Shown piece by piece: positions 13,201-28,200 of a stretch of 64,000 nt of DNA; positions within the stretch are counted from its first letter, which is position 1; the number at the start of each line of letters is the position of its first letter. A program made the position numbers and the translations under genes. Where the stretch lies: contig NC_092350.1 in the NCBI RefSeq assembly GCF_963676685.1, forward strand, positions 8,421,486 through 8,485,485. The letters are read 5' to 3'. The notes beneath the pieces were generated by a model. It was given only the letters and a program-made list of their open reading frames with translations. It did not search any database and was not told where the DNA came from. Source of the stretch: Mytilus edulis. Its lineage: Eukaryota; Mollusca; Bivalvia; Mytilida; Mytilidae.

Positions 13201-16200
13201 AAACAGAGGTTTTTTTTAGCTATTTTTGTGATACTCATTACACAGAATCTTTAAGGTGAAGCCATTTGTAAAGAGGATTTAAGTATGCATGTGTCTACAT
13301 CATATCATTCGATGTTTGCTTCTATGAATTAACCATAGGGAAGCCAACAGTCTTAGTTGCAAAGATACACTGGACTGCACACTTTCGTAGTACTTCGATT
13401 GATTTAATGTTTTATATTCTTTATAAAACCTAATGATGACCTAAACATGTCACCCTCCTTTTGCCAGTTGTTTGTTATTCGTTTGATTTGAATTATCATT
13501 TGATTTTAGCTTTGGATTAGGGACTTTCCGTTTTGAACTTTCCTCGGAGTTCAGTGTTTTTGTGATTTTACTTTTTTTTCATATATCTTTTATATATATA
13601 TATCATATATTTTTGTATAATATATTTTTAAATCGCCAATAAATACTGTCAACAGACAAAAGACGTTAACAACTTCTCGACAACAATAAACACAACCGTA
13701 TAACAAGCTCATAAAGATATCTTTTATTGCAAATTATGTTTTAGAGTTATATTTTCTCTTCAAATATTGAATGGTGGATACCTGAAGTATATTGATAGAG
13801 ACACTTATCCGAATCCTGAATATGCTTCCCATATCAGAGTAGAGTTGAATGGAAGAAATGTTACTCGGGAATTCATAATCCAATGGGATATAGATGAACC
13901 TTATCATCAATGTGTTCAAGAAAATGGATCGAAATGTACCTCTCCTCCTATTTCTGTAGACGATGTTACAAACAAGGTAAATCATTATGTTACAGTCAAA
14001 GACATGCATACTATTATCCTTTGGTAAAAACGAAATATCTCGATAAGCTTGGGGCGTGTTTTAAAACAGGAAGACGATCCAATGAGTTAGTGATGGTTCG
14101 TTTTAAGGATAAAACGAGACTGAATCGTAATTAGTTATCTTTTGTTTTACGAACCATACTGAGTTATGATACTACTATGGGTTTTTGACTGATTGTGCTA
14201 CCGATGAGGGTCTTTCATATTCGCTTAATCATCGCATATCTTGTTTGTTGTACTGATGATTGTTCAAGACAATCTTATAGGTGAGCCCAAATTATTAACT
14301 GATTATGAATTATTTTGTTGAATAATGCATCAGCTATACCATTAAAGAATTAAGTTGATTCAATGGTTTGTGCTGCGTCGCCGATGGCAGAAGCATGCAT
14401 ACCAACCGCTCGACTCTGTTCGTCTGTCTGTCCGTGGTCTGCTTATTTAATATTTGGTCAGCAATTTGATTATGTTGAAATTTAGAGTGTAATTAGCAGT
14501 ATATATATCTAAAGCCACTTTCTGTTTTAGTTTGAAATTTTACAACCCTGGCTTATTATACAAAGATAATTTTCGTCGACGTTTTCCTTGCTTCTTTGAC
14601 GTGAAGTTATCTCAACTTTTGGTCTGAAGCTTGATGTGGAGCAGCATCTACTTACTATTTCGGAAATCACCCATAGTTTTTTTGTGGTGTTAGTGTTGCT
14701 TAGTGTTTAGTTTTCTATGTTGTGCTTTGTGTACTATTGTTTGTCTGTTGGTTCTTTTCTTTTTTAGTCATGGCGTTGCCACTTTATTTTTGACATGAGT
14801 TTGAAGGTCATTTAGCATATTGCGCCTCTTTTTGATAATGTTGAGGCTTAGCGAGTAAGTAATTTTTACATCTGCCGCGTATTTATTATTACAATCATTA
14901 CATTTTTAGATTAGAAACTTAAACGGTAACTGCTGCTTACACTGTTTAAGGAACATATTTACCATAATGGTATTTTGCAAGTTTTTTCTCGATTTCTGTA
15001 ATTTGCAATGCCTCGAGCTCTATATATGCCAAAGGTTATTATAATTGATTCCAACTATATGATATATGTGTATCAAAATTGACACAAACTTTCTATTATA
15101 TTCAACGGCATATAAATAATCTTTTTTTGTACTATTTGTATTAGAAGCATAGTGACTTTGATATTTTTTTCAGTCAGTTATACATATTGATTGGAACTCA
15201 TGGTTTGATGATCTTTCAACAATAGATTCGTATTCTTACGAAGTGTTCGAGTTAGAACATAATGGAATAGCCTTTTCTGAAAGAACAAAGATAACAGAAG
15301 ATGCATATATATCTAAAATACACGAAAAGGTATATCAACATCACATTTGCAATTTTGTTTTTGTAGCAACCATACAATCTTGATGAATACCAAAACAAGA
15401 TTTGATTGTAATTTGAGCTAAACCATTAAAAAGACGGCCATCTATTGTAATTTTGTATTGTTAAATAAAAGGATTCCTCTTCACTCTAGCTGTTCAAATC
15501 TATGATATCAAATTTTCCTATAATGTATGATATAATATCTTCTTGCATTTTTCTCTGTATAAAGGGAGGAACATAGATTTATCTCACTCCTCTATTATCG
15601 ACCGTTTTGGAAAATTTCATCAATTATTACATCACTTTGTGTTAGTAATTTCTTTTTTAAAATTAATGGAACTGATCACTTTAAAGTACTGTATTTTGTC
15701 GTTTGCTATTATCACCTTTCACATGAACATTTTCAGAGTAATTTTACTGTTACCGCCCAAGGAATGTATTCAGTAGTATTTACAGCAATCGACAAAGCAG
15801 GGAACGAAAAATCATGTAGAACACTGTTTCTTTATGACGACTCGTCTATTGTTGAAGTAATCACAGAAAAATATATCATAGTCAAGCAGTCGTCAAAGAG
15901 TTCCAATAATGTTTGGGTTGATGTTGATGACCCAATAATTCATGTTCAGTGGCCTGGTAAATTTAAGAATGAACGACACCATGCTCACATGTGGCTAGAC
16001 AATGTTTTACCCAGACTTCGAGTGGATTCCGAATATGATGACCATTACGGTAAAAGACAAACAACAAGAGTTCCGAACGTACAAGGCAAGTTACAAATGT
16101 ATTGATTTCTTAATAAAGAAAATTAAATTATAAACTTATTACTATCATAGATACAATTGCTTTACAACAGAATGGGTCAATAAAATTGAGAATGGAAATG

Positions 16201-19200
16201 GGGAATGTGTCAAAGAGACAACAACCCGACCAAATAAAAAACAACAGCAGAGGGTCACCAACAGGTCTTCAATGTAGCGAGAAATTCCCGCACCCGGAGG
16301 CGTCCTTCAGCTGGCCCCTAAACAAATATATACTAGTCCAGTGATAATGAACGCCATACTAATTTCCAAATTGTACACAAGAAACTAAAATTAAAATAAT
16401 ACAAGACTAACAAAGGCCAGAGGCTCCTGACTTGGGACAGGCGCAAAAATGCGGCGGGGTTAAACATGTTTGTGAGATCTCAACCCTCCCCCTATACCTC
16501 TAACCAATGTAGTAAAGTAAACGCATAACAATACGCACATTAAAATTCAGTTCAAGAGAAATCCGAGTCTGATGTCAGAAGATGTAACCAAAGAAAATAA
16601 ACAAAATGACAATAAGACATAAATAACAACAGACTACTAGCAGTTAACTGACATTCTAGCTCCAGACTTCAATTAAACTGACTGAAAGATTATGATTTCA
16701 TCATATGAACATCAGGCACAATCCTTCCCGTTAGGGGTTTAGTATCATACCATCATAACATATATGAGAAGAACATAACCCGTGTCATGCCAACAACTGT
16801 TTTTAAAAATAATGTGTTTTGTTCCGATGCAAAGACCTTATCAGGGAATCAATATTAACGCCAAAATATGCAATCTTTAATGACTTGACAACAGTATCGT
16901 AATTATATCCCTTCTTAATAAGTCTATTCAAAGGTTTTGTAAGTTTCTGAGGTGAATACTGACACCTTTGTGCTTTATAAAGAATATTACCATACAAAAT
17001 TGGATGTGAAATACCTGAACGTATTAGAAGTCTGCATGTTGAGCTATATTTACGAATGATGTCTTTATACCGATGATAAAATTTAGTAAATGTTTTGACT
17101 AGTTTGTGATATCGAAAACCCTGGTGTAATAATTTTTCAGTAATACATAAATTTTTCTCGTTAAAATCTAAAACATTGTTACATACACGAGCGAATCGTA
17201 CAAGTTGAGATATATAAACACCGTAAGATGGTGACAAGGGAACGTCACCATCTAAAAACGGATAATTAACGATAGAAAATGAAAAATCATCCCTTTTATC
17301 ATAAATTTTAGTATTCAGCTTTCCATTAGTGATATAGATATCAAGATCGAGAAAAGGGCAGTGGTCATTGTTAGTATTAGCTTTATTTAAAGTAAGTTCA
17401 ACAGGATAAATTTCATTAATATACATACTGAAGTCGTCATTATTGAGAGCCAAAATATCATCCAAATATCTAAAAGTATTATTAAATTTGTTTATCAGAT
17501 GTTGTTTCGATGGGTCTTTGCTTATTTTTGTCATAAATTGTAACTCATAACAATACAAAAACAGGTCCGCAATAAGTGGTGCACAGTTAGTCCCCATTGG
17601 AATTCCGATAATCTGACGATATACGGAATCCCCAAAGCGAACAAAAATGTTATCTAGTAAAAATTCAAGGGCATATATAGTATCAAAGCATGCCCAATTA
17701 ACATAGTTTTTTTGTTTATTGCTACTAAAAAATGACCTAATAGAGTTTGAACATATTTATTCACATTCTGATTTTTTGAATGCCCATTTAATTAGGTGTG
17801 TGAATTTTTTCTTAATGAGAATGTGAGGCAATGTGGTATACAGGGTAGAAAAATCAAAACTTTGAACAGATTCAAAATCACCAATATAAGCATGCAATTT
17901 ATCAAGTACTTCCAACGAGTTCTTGACACTCCAAAAGTAATTTATTCCACTATTTTCGAAGGCCTTATTTGAACAATTTATTATCAGGTTTTTAATTGTA
18001 CCAAGTGTGCTGGTAAGAAGAATAGACAATTTAGTAGTTGAACAACCATATCTATCATCACACTCATCCATGGCATTATTATATCTATGGTACTATATAT
18101 AACTATGATAATATTACAACCTTTTTGTTTTGTTTTCAGGGATTGTAAGATTTGAAACGGAATTTACGGTGTATTCTCCAAATGCATCCCAGTATAGCGA
18201 TTTCAACGCAACAAAAAATGTACTTGACGAATCAGCATCTTTATCTGTTACATGGAATGATGGTGATATGCTCATTGTGACAGTCCGGGCCTTTGACATA
18301 TTTGAAAATTACGAAGAGGATACAGTTACAGTTTATAAAGATGCTAGTCCTCCAGAAATCCGAAACTTATGGTTAACGAGAGGGGACAGAGTAAATATAT
18401 CAGTGCACAGTATAGAAGATTTTTCGAAAATGATGTATGTTATAATGCAGTTTACAATTTTTTCGATACAATGATTCACCTGTCTTCTAGCATGGTTTTT
18501 TGACGGGTAGTCTTTTATTATCAACTTGTCTAATTTCCGTTGAAAGGAACAAACCTATGTTTATGTAACGAGGAGGGCGAATGATTGTTTTCGTAATCTT
18601 GTGTTTATTGTTTTTGTTTTTTGTTTGGTTAATGGTATACAACATCTTGAGAGGGGAGGTGGGAGATATGACTTTGGATATTTTAAATGTTTCTATTTTG
18701 TGTTTGTGTTTGTGTTTGTGTATGTGGTTTTTTTTTTTGTTTTGTTTCTTTTTATTGATACCTTTTGGTATCATGACCAGCAGTTATTTAGTCGTGAATG
18801 TTATATAACTAGTGTTTACTAAATACACCATTACACATTTAAAACTAGGCGCATTGGTAGTCCCATGTCACAGAAAAAGATTAAGAAAATAAATTCATCG
18901 TTGTCCATTCAGTACAAATTGAATTATAAATTAATGACATTTTGATGAAAATTGAAAATTTCAAGCAGCAATGATTTGAAAAATAAATATTCAATTTTTA
19001 GAGACAATGTCTAAATATATATATTCAGAATTGAATGGGAAGCATATGATTATCACAGCGGTTTATACAGTTTAAGTTGGAGATTGTACGATAACTTCAC
19101 TGGGATTAATATTACTCATGGCCACGATGATTTACATACGCAAGGTGATTTCGAGGTAATTTTAAACTTACAAATGTAAAATTTTCAATAAGAATTAAAC

Positions 19201-22200
19201 CCTTGAATTGTTTTTGTTCTGATATGTCGTGATTCGAACAAATAGAAATAAAAAAAATCATAAAAATAGCAATGTAATAGCTTTTAATCGTCTATAATAT
19301 TGTCAATACATTAAGCAGACGGATACGATGACAATAGCGTAACCAAAATAATGCATTGGGATATAATATTACATTAAACAGTGTCTTGTAAATCGTTTAA
19401 ATTTTTTTCTTCAGAATTTAACGATATGTGAAGAAACATATCACAACACAACCGGAGGTCCGACATGCTACTGTACCATTTTCCATGGTTGTTTTCATAA
19501 AACATTTCATGTAAAGCCTGCAATAGTAAAAGGAGCTGGACTTGATCCTTTCCTGTCAAATGGTGTACACGATTCGGATTATTTTATTGAAGTTTCCGTC
19601 GTCAATAAAGCGAAGTTAAGAACTGTTGTTGCTCACAAGGTAATTAATAAATACATGTTTTGGCATCATTCATGGTGAGCATCTGATTTTTACTTATTTA
19701 GGGAAAGTACTTAATGAAATTTTACATCAATCAAACAGAGTTTTTAGCTTCGATGAAAAAAACGTTAAGTTATTGTCATATTAATACAAAGGTTAATCTC
19801 CGATCATTTTAAAAGATACGAAGTTAAGTAAAAAAAAAAATGACATTCTATATTCATTGTGACGTTTAGTGTTTACCTGGGTCAAGCATCAGCATTCTTT
19901 AAAGTGTAACATTTAAGAAGGTTCAAATATATTTGGTAGTGGTATGTTATAAGTATATAATTCCAATCTCAAACAAGATCATGATACTGACCACTGAACA
20001 CTTAGTTTAAATTCTGAGTGTATAAGTTGCATATTGCCTATTGGTAGGAGTTACAGTGATATTTGCACAACTTGTTGGAATTTTGATCCTCAATGCCCTT
20101 CAACTTTGTACTTGTTTGACTTTATAACTATTTTGATCAGAGCGTCACTGATGAGTCTTATGTAGACGAAACGCGCGTCTGGCGTATTTAATTATAATCC
20201 TGGTACCTTTGATAACTATTTACAGTGATATTTCTCAATATATTTCAGATAACAATCGATATTTCTCCTCCACATGAAGGATCCGTACATGACGGATTAA
20301 AAGGTGACCCAGAAGTTGATTATCAACAACACTTTCATCTGCATGCACACTGGGAAGGATTTTTCGATCGGGAGAGTGGTGTTGAATCTTACTTGTATAC
20401 TTTTAACAATCGCTGTGTCACAAGAGAAGAATTTACAAATATCAGCATGGTACGCCGTTAAATACATTTGTCATGTATACAAAAAAGGACATACGAGAGT
20501 TGTTTTCATGGTTTAAAGGCAAATCTTTAATGACAATAAATAAAATACAATGAAAAGTCTTCACTATAGAATCAAAAACCATTAATTAAAGAAACACGCT
20601 CACGCTCTTGAAAAAAATTAAATACATACCCAGTAGTCAACAAACAAAAAACTATAAAATGATCATTACGATTCTCAATAAAGTGTGTCCTTCCCACACA
20701 GTGCCAGCCGACTAATAGTTTATGACCAATAAAATTCCTTTGAAAACCTTATTAAGTTCAAGTTAAATCGTCAATTTCGGTATATTAACATTGTTTATAT
20801 GTTTATTCATGTACAAAATACACGTTCATTGTAATTTGGATCTACACAAGGAAATTCCTGTACCAAGTCATGATTATGACAGTTGTTTTCCATTCGTAAT
20901 TTGTTTTTGAGTTGTTGATTTTAACATTTCATAACGGACTTTTCGTTTTAAATTTCCCGTGGATTTCAGTATTTTTGTTATCTTACTTTCTACATACAGG
21001 TTAATCTCACATACAACACATATGTCAGCTTTGTCGCTTCTGAGGAAGGCACATACTATGCATCAGTTGTTGCAGTGAACAGAGCAAACGAAAATTCAAA
21101 CGTCGTATGTTCCGATGGTGTAACGATCACAACTGATGTTCCATATGTGACTGAATTTTCTGTAGAAGGAGCTAAATCAAGACCAAGATTAGTGAAAGAT
21201 GAAAATGGAACGATTTGGTTATTAAGTGACAAGCTGACGAGACATTTTATTCAAAATAAAACAGACAACTGCAAGTATGTGATACTGTGAAATATAGTTT
21301 CATTTACACGCAGTGTATTTTTACTATCAAATGACCGTGATATGCAAAATACAGCATTTCAATCATGATCAGAGGTATATACTTGCAATTATAATACAAC
21401 ATATGAAAAGAAACAAATTAGCTAATGTTCTATTATAAGTGTAACCGTCTTTCTCGCTTAAAATCTTTAACCTATGTCAACCTTTTAAATCGTTGCCTAG
21501 AAGTCTAGATCGATGGTGGTTGCTTTAGAGACACCAAGAAAAAACCAAACAGATATATAAATAGAAGATGTGGCAATGAGACAACTGTCCACAAGAGTAC
21601 ATTCCATATTTATATTTCTGAAGAGTCCGTCAAATGCTATTCTACACATAATGATAAAAGCCGATATCAATTCGATAAAGTATAAAATAAATAAATTGAT
21701 ATTCCAATTATCAAACACATGTGTGTCGACATCGGTAGATCGATTATCATGCCCTTGTGTTTAGTGTATAAAATACTCGTCCAAGATATTCGTAACTATT
21801 TTATTAATGTGCAATAAAAATCTCAAACTGTCAGATTCATAACATCATCATTGAGAGTATAAAATGTAACAGATAATTTCAATGAACTGTTTTCAGTTCG
21901 TTTCTGTGTGTGTTATAGTTTAATGTTGTGTCGTCATTCTCTTATATTTAATGCGTTTCCCTCGGTTTTGGTTTGTGACCCGGATTTGTTTTTTTCTATC
22001 GATTTATGAGTTTTGAACATCGGTATACTACTGTTGCATTTATTTATCTCTAGCTTTTCACTTTTCAGAATATTTTCAATGCCAAATGTAACAGTATTTC
22101 CTGAAGGAAGCATTACAAATACAATACCAGATAGAATTTGTCATTTTTCAACACAATACGATATAATTGCACTCGTAGCTAAACATTCACAGGTTCGTTT

Positions 22201-25200
22201 ACTAATGAAAGAGACATCAAATTATATAATATGGTTTACTTTGCTTTTTAAAGTTTAATATAACACATTAAACAAACACCATTTTTACACTACAGTGTTC
22301 GTTCGATTAAAACGCCATCTCTAAGCTTTACAAACACTAAAATTCACATTAGCTAAATATGTTTATTTGCAGTATTAATTTAATATATTTTTTCAAAAGA
22401 AGCTACGTATATACATTTTAGCTATTATGTCTGTTTATTTTGTTTACACATTGTTTTCGATATAATGTAATTGTATGCAACTGCCATACAAATGAGTGGT
22501 TCAGCTACTTATACAACCAGGTTTAATCAACTATTTTCTACAATGCCTGTACCAAGTCAGCAATATGGCAATTGTTATTCATTCGTTTGATGTGTTGAGC
22601 TTTTGATTTTGCCATTTGATTAGAGACTTTTCGTTTTGATCTTCCTCAGAGTTCGTTATTTTTGTAATTTTATTTTTTCAGTTGAAGATGACATGGAAAT
22701 CAGCCGTCAATGCTCAATTTGTTTATGATTATCAAATTGGACTGTCGTCAACTGCAAACAGTGTTGCACCGGATATTGTATATTTTCGTTCATCAAAACA
22801 CCATAAACATTTTCGACTGAATCATCCCAATGTTCCAGATGGAAAGGAATTTCATATTATTATGAAGACAATCAGCAAATCAGGTGTTGTAGGGATTCAG
22901 GTAACTTTTAATTACTCCAACTAATTGATTATAGCATATCTAGTAAAAGTTTTCATGTTATCTATGTTTTGTCTTAAAAGAATTATAGCACGACTCTTTT
23001 GTACATCATTAGACTTTGTATCTCCAAATTGACAGATTGCACGTATTGCACTTTATCATAGATTGTCATTCATTCCAACACAAAAGAGAGATCTTTTCTT
23101 TGTTCCTTTTGATTTCGAAAAATTACACAAAGTGTGTGTAAATGTTTATTAGAAATATTGTTAGTTTTTCTGATAGCAGGACAAATATTTTTGAATCGGT
23201 CTTAAAATTAAATTAGCTGGAAATCTGCAAAATCTCTCAAATCACCAAAATATCTTATTTAAATATATCTTTGTCATTTCAATATCTGTATTTTTAATGT
23301 TGTTGCCTATTGAATGAAAGAAACTTTAGGTATGAAGGTTATTTCTATCAAATATGCCTTTATTATAACGTCATACGTACAAAACGTTCCACATAGATTT
23401 TCGCACCAAATATATGGAAAATATTGTCTCGTCATAGGTGTACATGTATAAGTCAAACTTTTTGAAGATAGTTTTGTGAATTTATACTTTTCGGCAAGGT
23501 ACACATAAACTACCTATTTAGCTTTCTACCTAATATACATTTTTTTTTTAACAAAACCTGAAATTGTAGAGCATAGGACCATTTATTATTGATACAACCA
23601 AACCACAGTTTACCGGAGAAAGGATTGATATTACACTTAGAGGAAATGTTCTTGTCGCCAATTGGTCAGGAGATAGTTTTACAGATCAAGAGGATCCTTA
23701 TCCTTTACAATTTCAATATGCCTTTGGTGAGAATTGTTTGATAATTGCAAGTTTTGCATAGTTTAGAGTGGGTTGCAAGTTGCTACATGAACATTAAATA
23801 TAGTAAACAATACAACTTGTTGAGATTATCATTTTAAAACGTCGTTTCGGTTGATTCATCGCCTTTACAATAACAATAGCCATATGATTTTGTGATTCTT
23901 CAAACAAATCCTGAATTATCGTCAATTTTTTTTAAAATACATGATTAAGAGATAGAAGCAATTCAAACTATGTTCCTTAAATAAGATTTTAGTGTCATGT
24001 CAGTAATATAATACTACTTTGTCGAAATAAAATCAAAACAACATCTACAGATAATCAAAAAACGTACATATTACTAGAGAAAATTAAAATGATAAAGATC
24101 CATACAATAACTTCAAAAGATCAGAATGATGAAATACTGTGACAATGTAACAACAGATAAGGTAAATCGTTATATGCATTTTTTTTAAATGGCCATGGCT
24201 AACAGTTAGGAAATCATTATTATTAATGACAGTGCCAATTTTAAACAAAATCCGATTTTGTATTACAGGTCATCAGCAATATAAGTATGATTTACAGCAT
24301 TTTCATAATTTACAATATGGCGGACCGTGCAAAATGACCATTCCGCCTACTTGTACAGTTCTACCAATATCGAAGCTAAAATGGTCTCTACATGGACATC
24401 ATGAATATTATTTTACAATCAAGGCTACCAATGTTGTTGGTCTATCAGTACTACAATCTTCTGTTGCATACAATCACAACGTTCAACGTCCATCTGAGGG
24501 AATTGTCTTTGATATATCGTCACAATATATGTCATCGAGACATACAATAGTAAGTTAATATCTAACCGTGTTGTTTTGTAGATTTATTCAGTTTTAAAAC
24601 ATAACAGAACTAGACACGGCATTCATGACATTGAGACTTTTAAGACATGTTAATTGTTAAAAAAAAGCGCTTCAATTCAAGCTTTTAAACTGCGCGGACA
24701 AAAAACCGAATTAAATATTATAGTCAATATAATATTTCGCACAAAAATCATTTCAGTAAATAAAGAAATAAAGGGATGTTGTGTGATTGTTATGGATGAA
24801 AGCATATTAAGAAAGCAATTACCAGGTAATGCGTTTCGATATACATATCGTAGTTATGAATAGTAAGGATAGAACGTTTAATGACTTAAACCATACAAAT
24901 TTAACGCTCTTGTTAACAGAAATTATACCTTATGTTTCAGAATGATTTGCCTTTATTTCAACAACTATTTCTTTAATTTGATTAAATGAGACGATGTGTT
25001 ATCGGCTACCAAATAAAGGCAACAGTAGTATACCGCTGTTCAAAACTCATAAATCCATGGACAAAAAACAAAATCGGGGTAACAAACCAAAACCGAGCGA
25101 AACGCATTAAATATAAGAGGAGAACAACGACACAACATCGAAACGCAACACACACAGAAACAGACCAATCATCAGACAAAACACCACGAGAATAACAAAT

Positions 25201-28200
25201 GTAACATGAAAACCAAATACATGAATTTGGGATAGACAAGTACCGTGCCACGTCTTATCTCAATATCTCAAAAATAAGAGAAAACACAAACGACTCAACG
25301 TTAAAATGCAACACAAAGAGAAACGAACAATATATAACAATGACCATCTTCCTGACTTGGTACAGGACACTTTTAAAGGGGAATAAAAGTGGTGGGTTGA
25401 ACCTGGTTTTAAGGCATGCCAAACCTCGCACTTTAATGGCAAAGTTAAATATAACATTGAAATGACAACATAATATTACAGGACTACAATACAAATAAAT
25501 AGGAGAACATATTAGACACAGAAAAACATGATTAATAGATAACAAAAAGCATCAGGTTTAAAATTCAATACGCCAAAAACGCGCCTTGCCCACACAAGAC
25601 TCACCAGTGACGCCCAGATATAAAAGATCGAAAGTGAAAAAAGTACAAAGTTGTACAGCACTGAAGATCAAAAGTTGAAAAGGTTTCGCAAAATACGGCA
25701 TTGTTTTTATGCCCGGGATAAGAACATTCTAATTATATAGAACAATTCATGCTATTGCAAACAGTAAATTTTATCAAATGAATATGAAAGAGATATACAC
25801 AAGGAAACTAAAGTATTAACTAATTACAGAAAACTAAACCTGAATACATAACGCCTATATATAAAAGATCGAACGTGAAAAAGGTACAAAGTTGTACAGC
25901 ACTGAAGATTAAAAGTTGAAAAGGTTTTGACAAATACGGCATTGTTTTTATGCACGGGATAAGAACATCCTTATTATATAGAATACTTAATGCTATTGCA
26001 AACAGTAAATGTTAACAAATGAATATGAAAGAGATATACATAATGAAACTGAAATATTAACCAAAACAAGTATACAAATATTTAAGAGCGAATATTTGCC
26101 GCAGCTTACATTGATAAAAACGTTTTTGTTTTTTTTGCCTCTTCAAACCTTTAAATAAATGATGATTTCAGTCGCCTATTTATTAGCATTTATTTTTAAC
26201 GTACTACAAATGTAACAAACATGAAACTTGACAGTTACTGCAAACTTGTATTTAAATCTTAATGCATTTGAATATTTCTTGTATACTTTGTAAAGGACAT
26301 AGAGGATATCGATTTCACTGTTGATACAGCTTCATTTGCAGTATCATGGACAGGATTTATACATCCCTATGAAAATGTTAGCATAGATGTTTGCCTAGGT
26401 ACAATTCCAGGAATTTGTGATGTCGTTCCTTGGCAATCCACAAATTATTTAGCTACCAAACATCTATTTTCTGGATTATCCCTGATGTTTTTTAAGGTAA
26501 TATATATTAGGTATAACTTCCTTTTTATAATTTTACAAAGTTTGTGCTGAAGTTAGAGTTAGGGTATTTTCCCTTTTTTGTGTTTCTTTTGATCCTTGCA
26601 AAACAGATTCACTTAATACCTTACAAAACTGTACTTATGCCTAAAAGAATTGTTAAACAATTCAAACAGGAACACTGAAATGATTAGAAAAGATGCAATA
26701 TGAATGCAAACTTTTAATATATTTCCATATAGAGACAAGAAATGTTAAATGTTCACCCTTTTGACACAAGGACTACACTTAGCTTATTTCTTTGTTGTTA
26801 GATTTACTATGCAACGGTAAAAGCAAGCACAACTGTAGGGAGTGTAAATGTTACTTCAGACGGAGTCAGAGTTTTAGACATAAAAACTAAATTGAAAGAG
26901 ATAGTAGTAAGAGATGGTAATAATTGTACAGGTAAGATTTTTGAAGTTTTTTAGTGAACAACATGAAACTTTTTTTCGGTAGGTTTTTTATGAAGCCGTG
27001 CGGTTGCCTATATACTTGCATACAACCACCTCATTTGATGTTGTCTCATTGACAATCATACCCATCTTATTATTGTCATATAAGTACTGAATATGTTTAG
27101 TTTATACTATGATATAGCTTTTCGTTTTTCAAACTGATTATTGATAAATTCATGTTTCATAAACCTCTTAAATTGCGCCGTAAGGCTACTCATGGGTTTC
27201 CGTTTTATTACAAATTCACCTTTAACTGAGAACTGCAAAGGCAAACAAATTCTAAAATTTCATAGTTATTTATTATAGTTAAAAAATAATATCTGGAGTA
27301 AAATACTTGTACAGTCAACCATGCTGTAAATTATCATAAACGAACTATATATTTTAGGACGAAATGTGCTCAAATCAAGCCACCATTATAAGGTAAATAG
27401 TCACACTGTTTACAATGTCATATAGACTGAGTATGTTTGTTTTTATTTGGGTGGACAACTTTATATATGTGATTGCAACGTTGATGGTCTTTAATTGAGC
27501 AAAAAGTTAAGAGCGTCGGCAGTATCTCAATTTGCAACCATCAACCCGTAAATTGATGCCTCGTAATCTTTAAACGAAAAACTGATAAAAGCTAAATTTA
27601 TGCATGAACTGTCAAAGGCGCTTCTGTAGAAAATGACTTGTAAATAATCACCTGTAAATGCTGAAAGATATATATCTCAATGATTGCAAAGGATAACTTT
27701 TAAAATTAACATGAAGTAATTCAAGTTGTCGGTCTTTTCACTTGTTTGTCATAATTGATTCAAGTTTGAGAAAAGTAAACATCTATCAAATAATATTTTC
27801 GTCAAACAAATCATTTCTATGTAGATACTGAAAAACTTTAGAGAAATGCATTATAGTTAGTTGTCATCTTCTCTGCCATATGATGTCTGGTGGAGAGTCT
27901 TCTTATTAACACATATACCTCATCTATTTTTATACGTTTTTATGATAATTTTGGCGAATCATTATATGACTTTACAAACTTTATATTTATGGCGGTATTA
28001 CACGCGCAGTAAGAGATACCATGTCAACGCAACTGATTTCTTTTCTTTCAAAGTTTTGATTATTTTACAAGGTGAAAGTGATTGCTACCTGATTTGTATG
28101 TTCAAAATGAGTTCAGTTCATCTGATTTAGATACTGGGAACTACTGTTACCTGTAATAATTTCATTTTATAGGATACTAGACCATTATGTGTCGAGGACG

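Noticed and set aside
18487-18822. Hydrophobic and lysine-rich reading frames in both strands
   Set aside because: They are translations of the T/G-rich low-complexity tract in intron 9.
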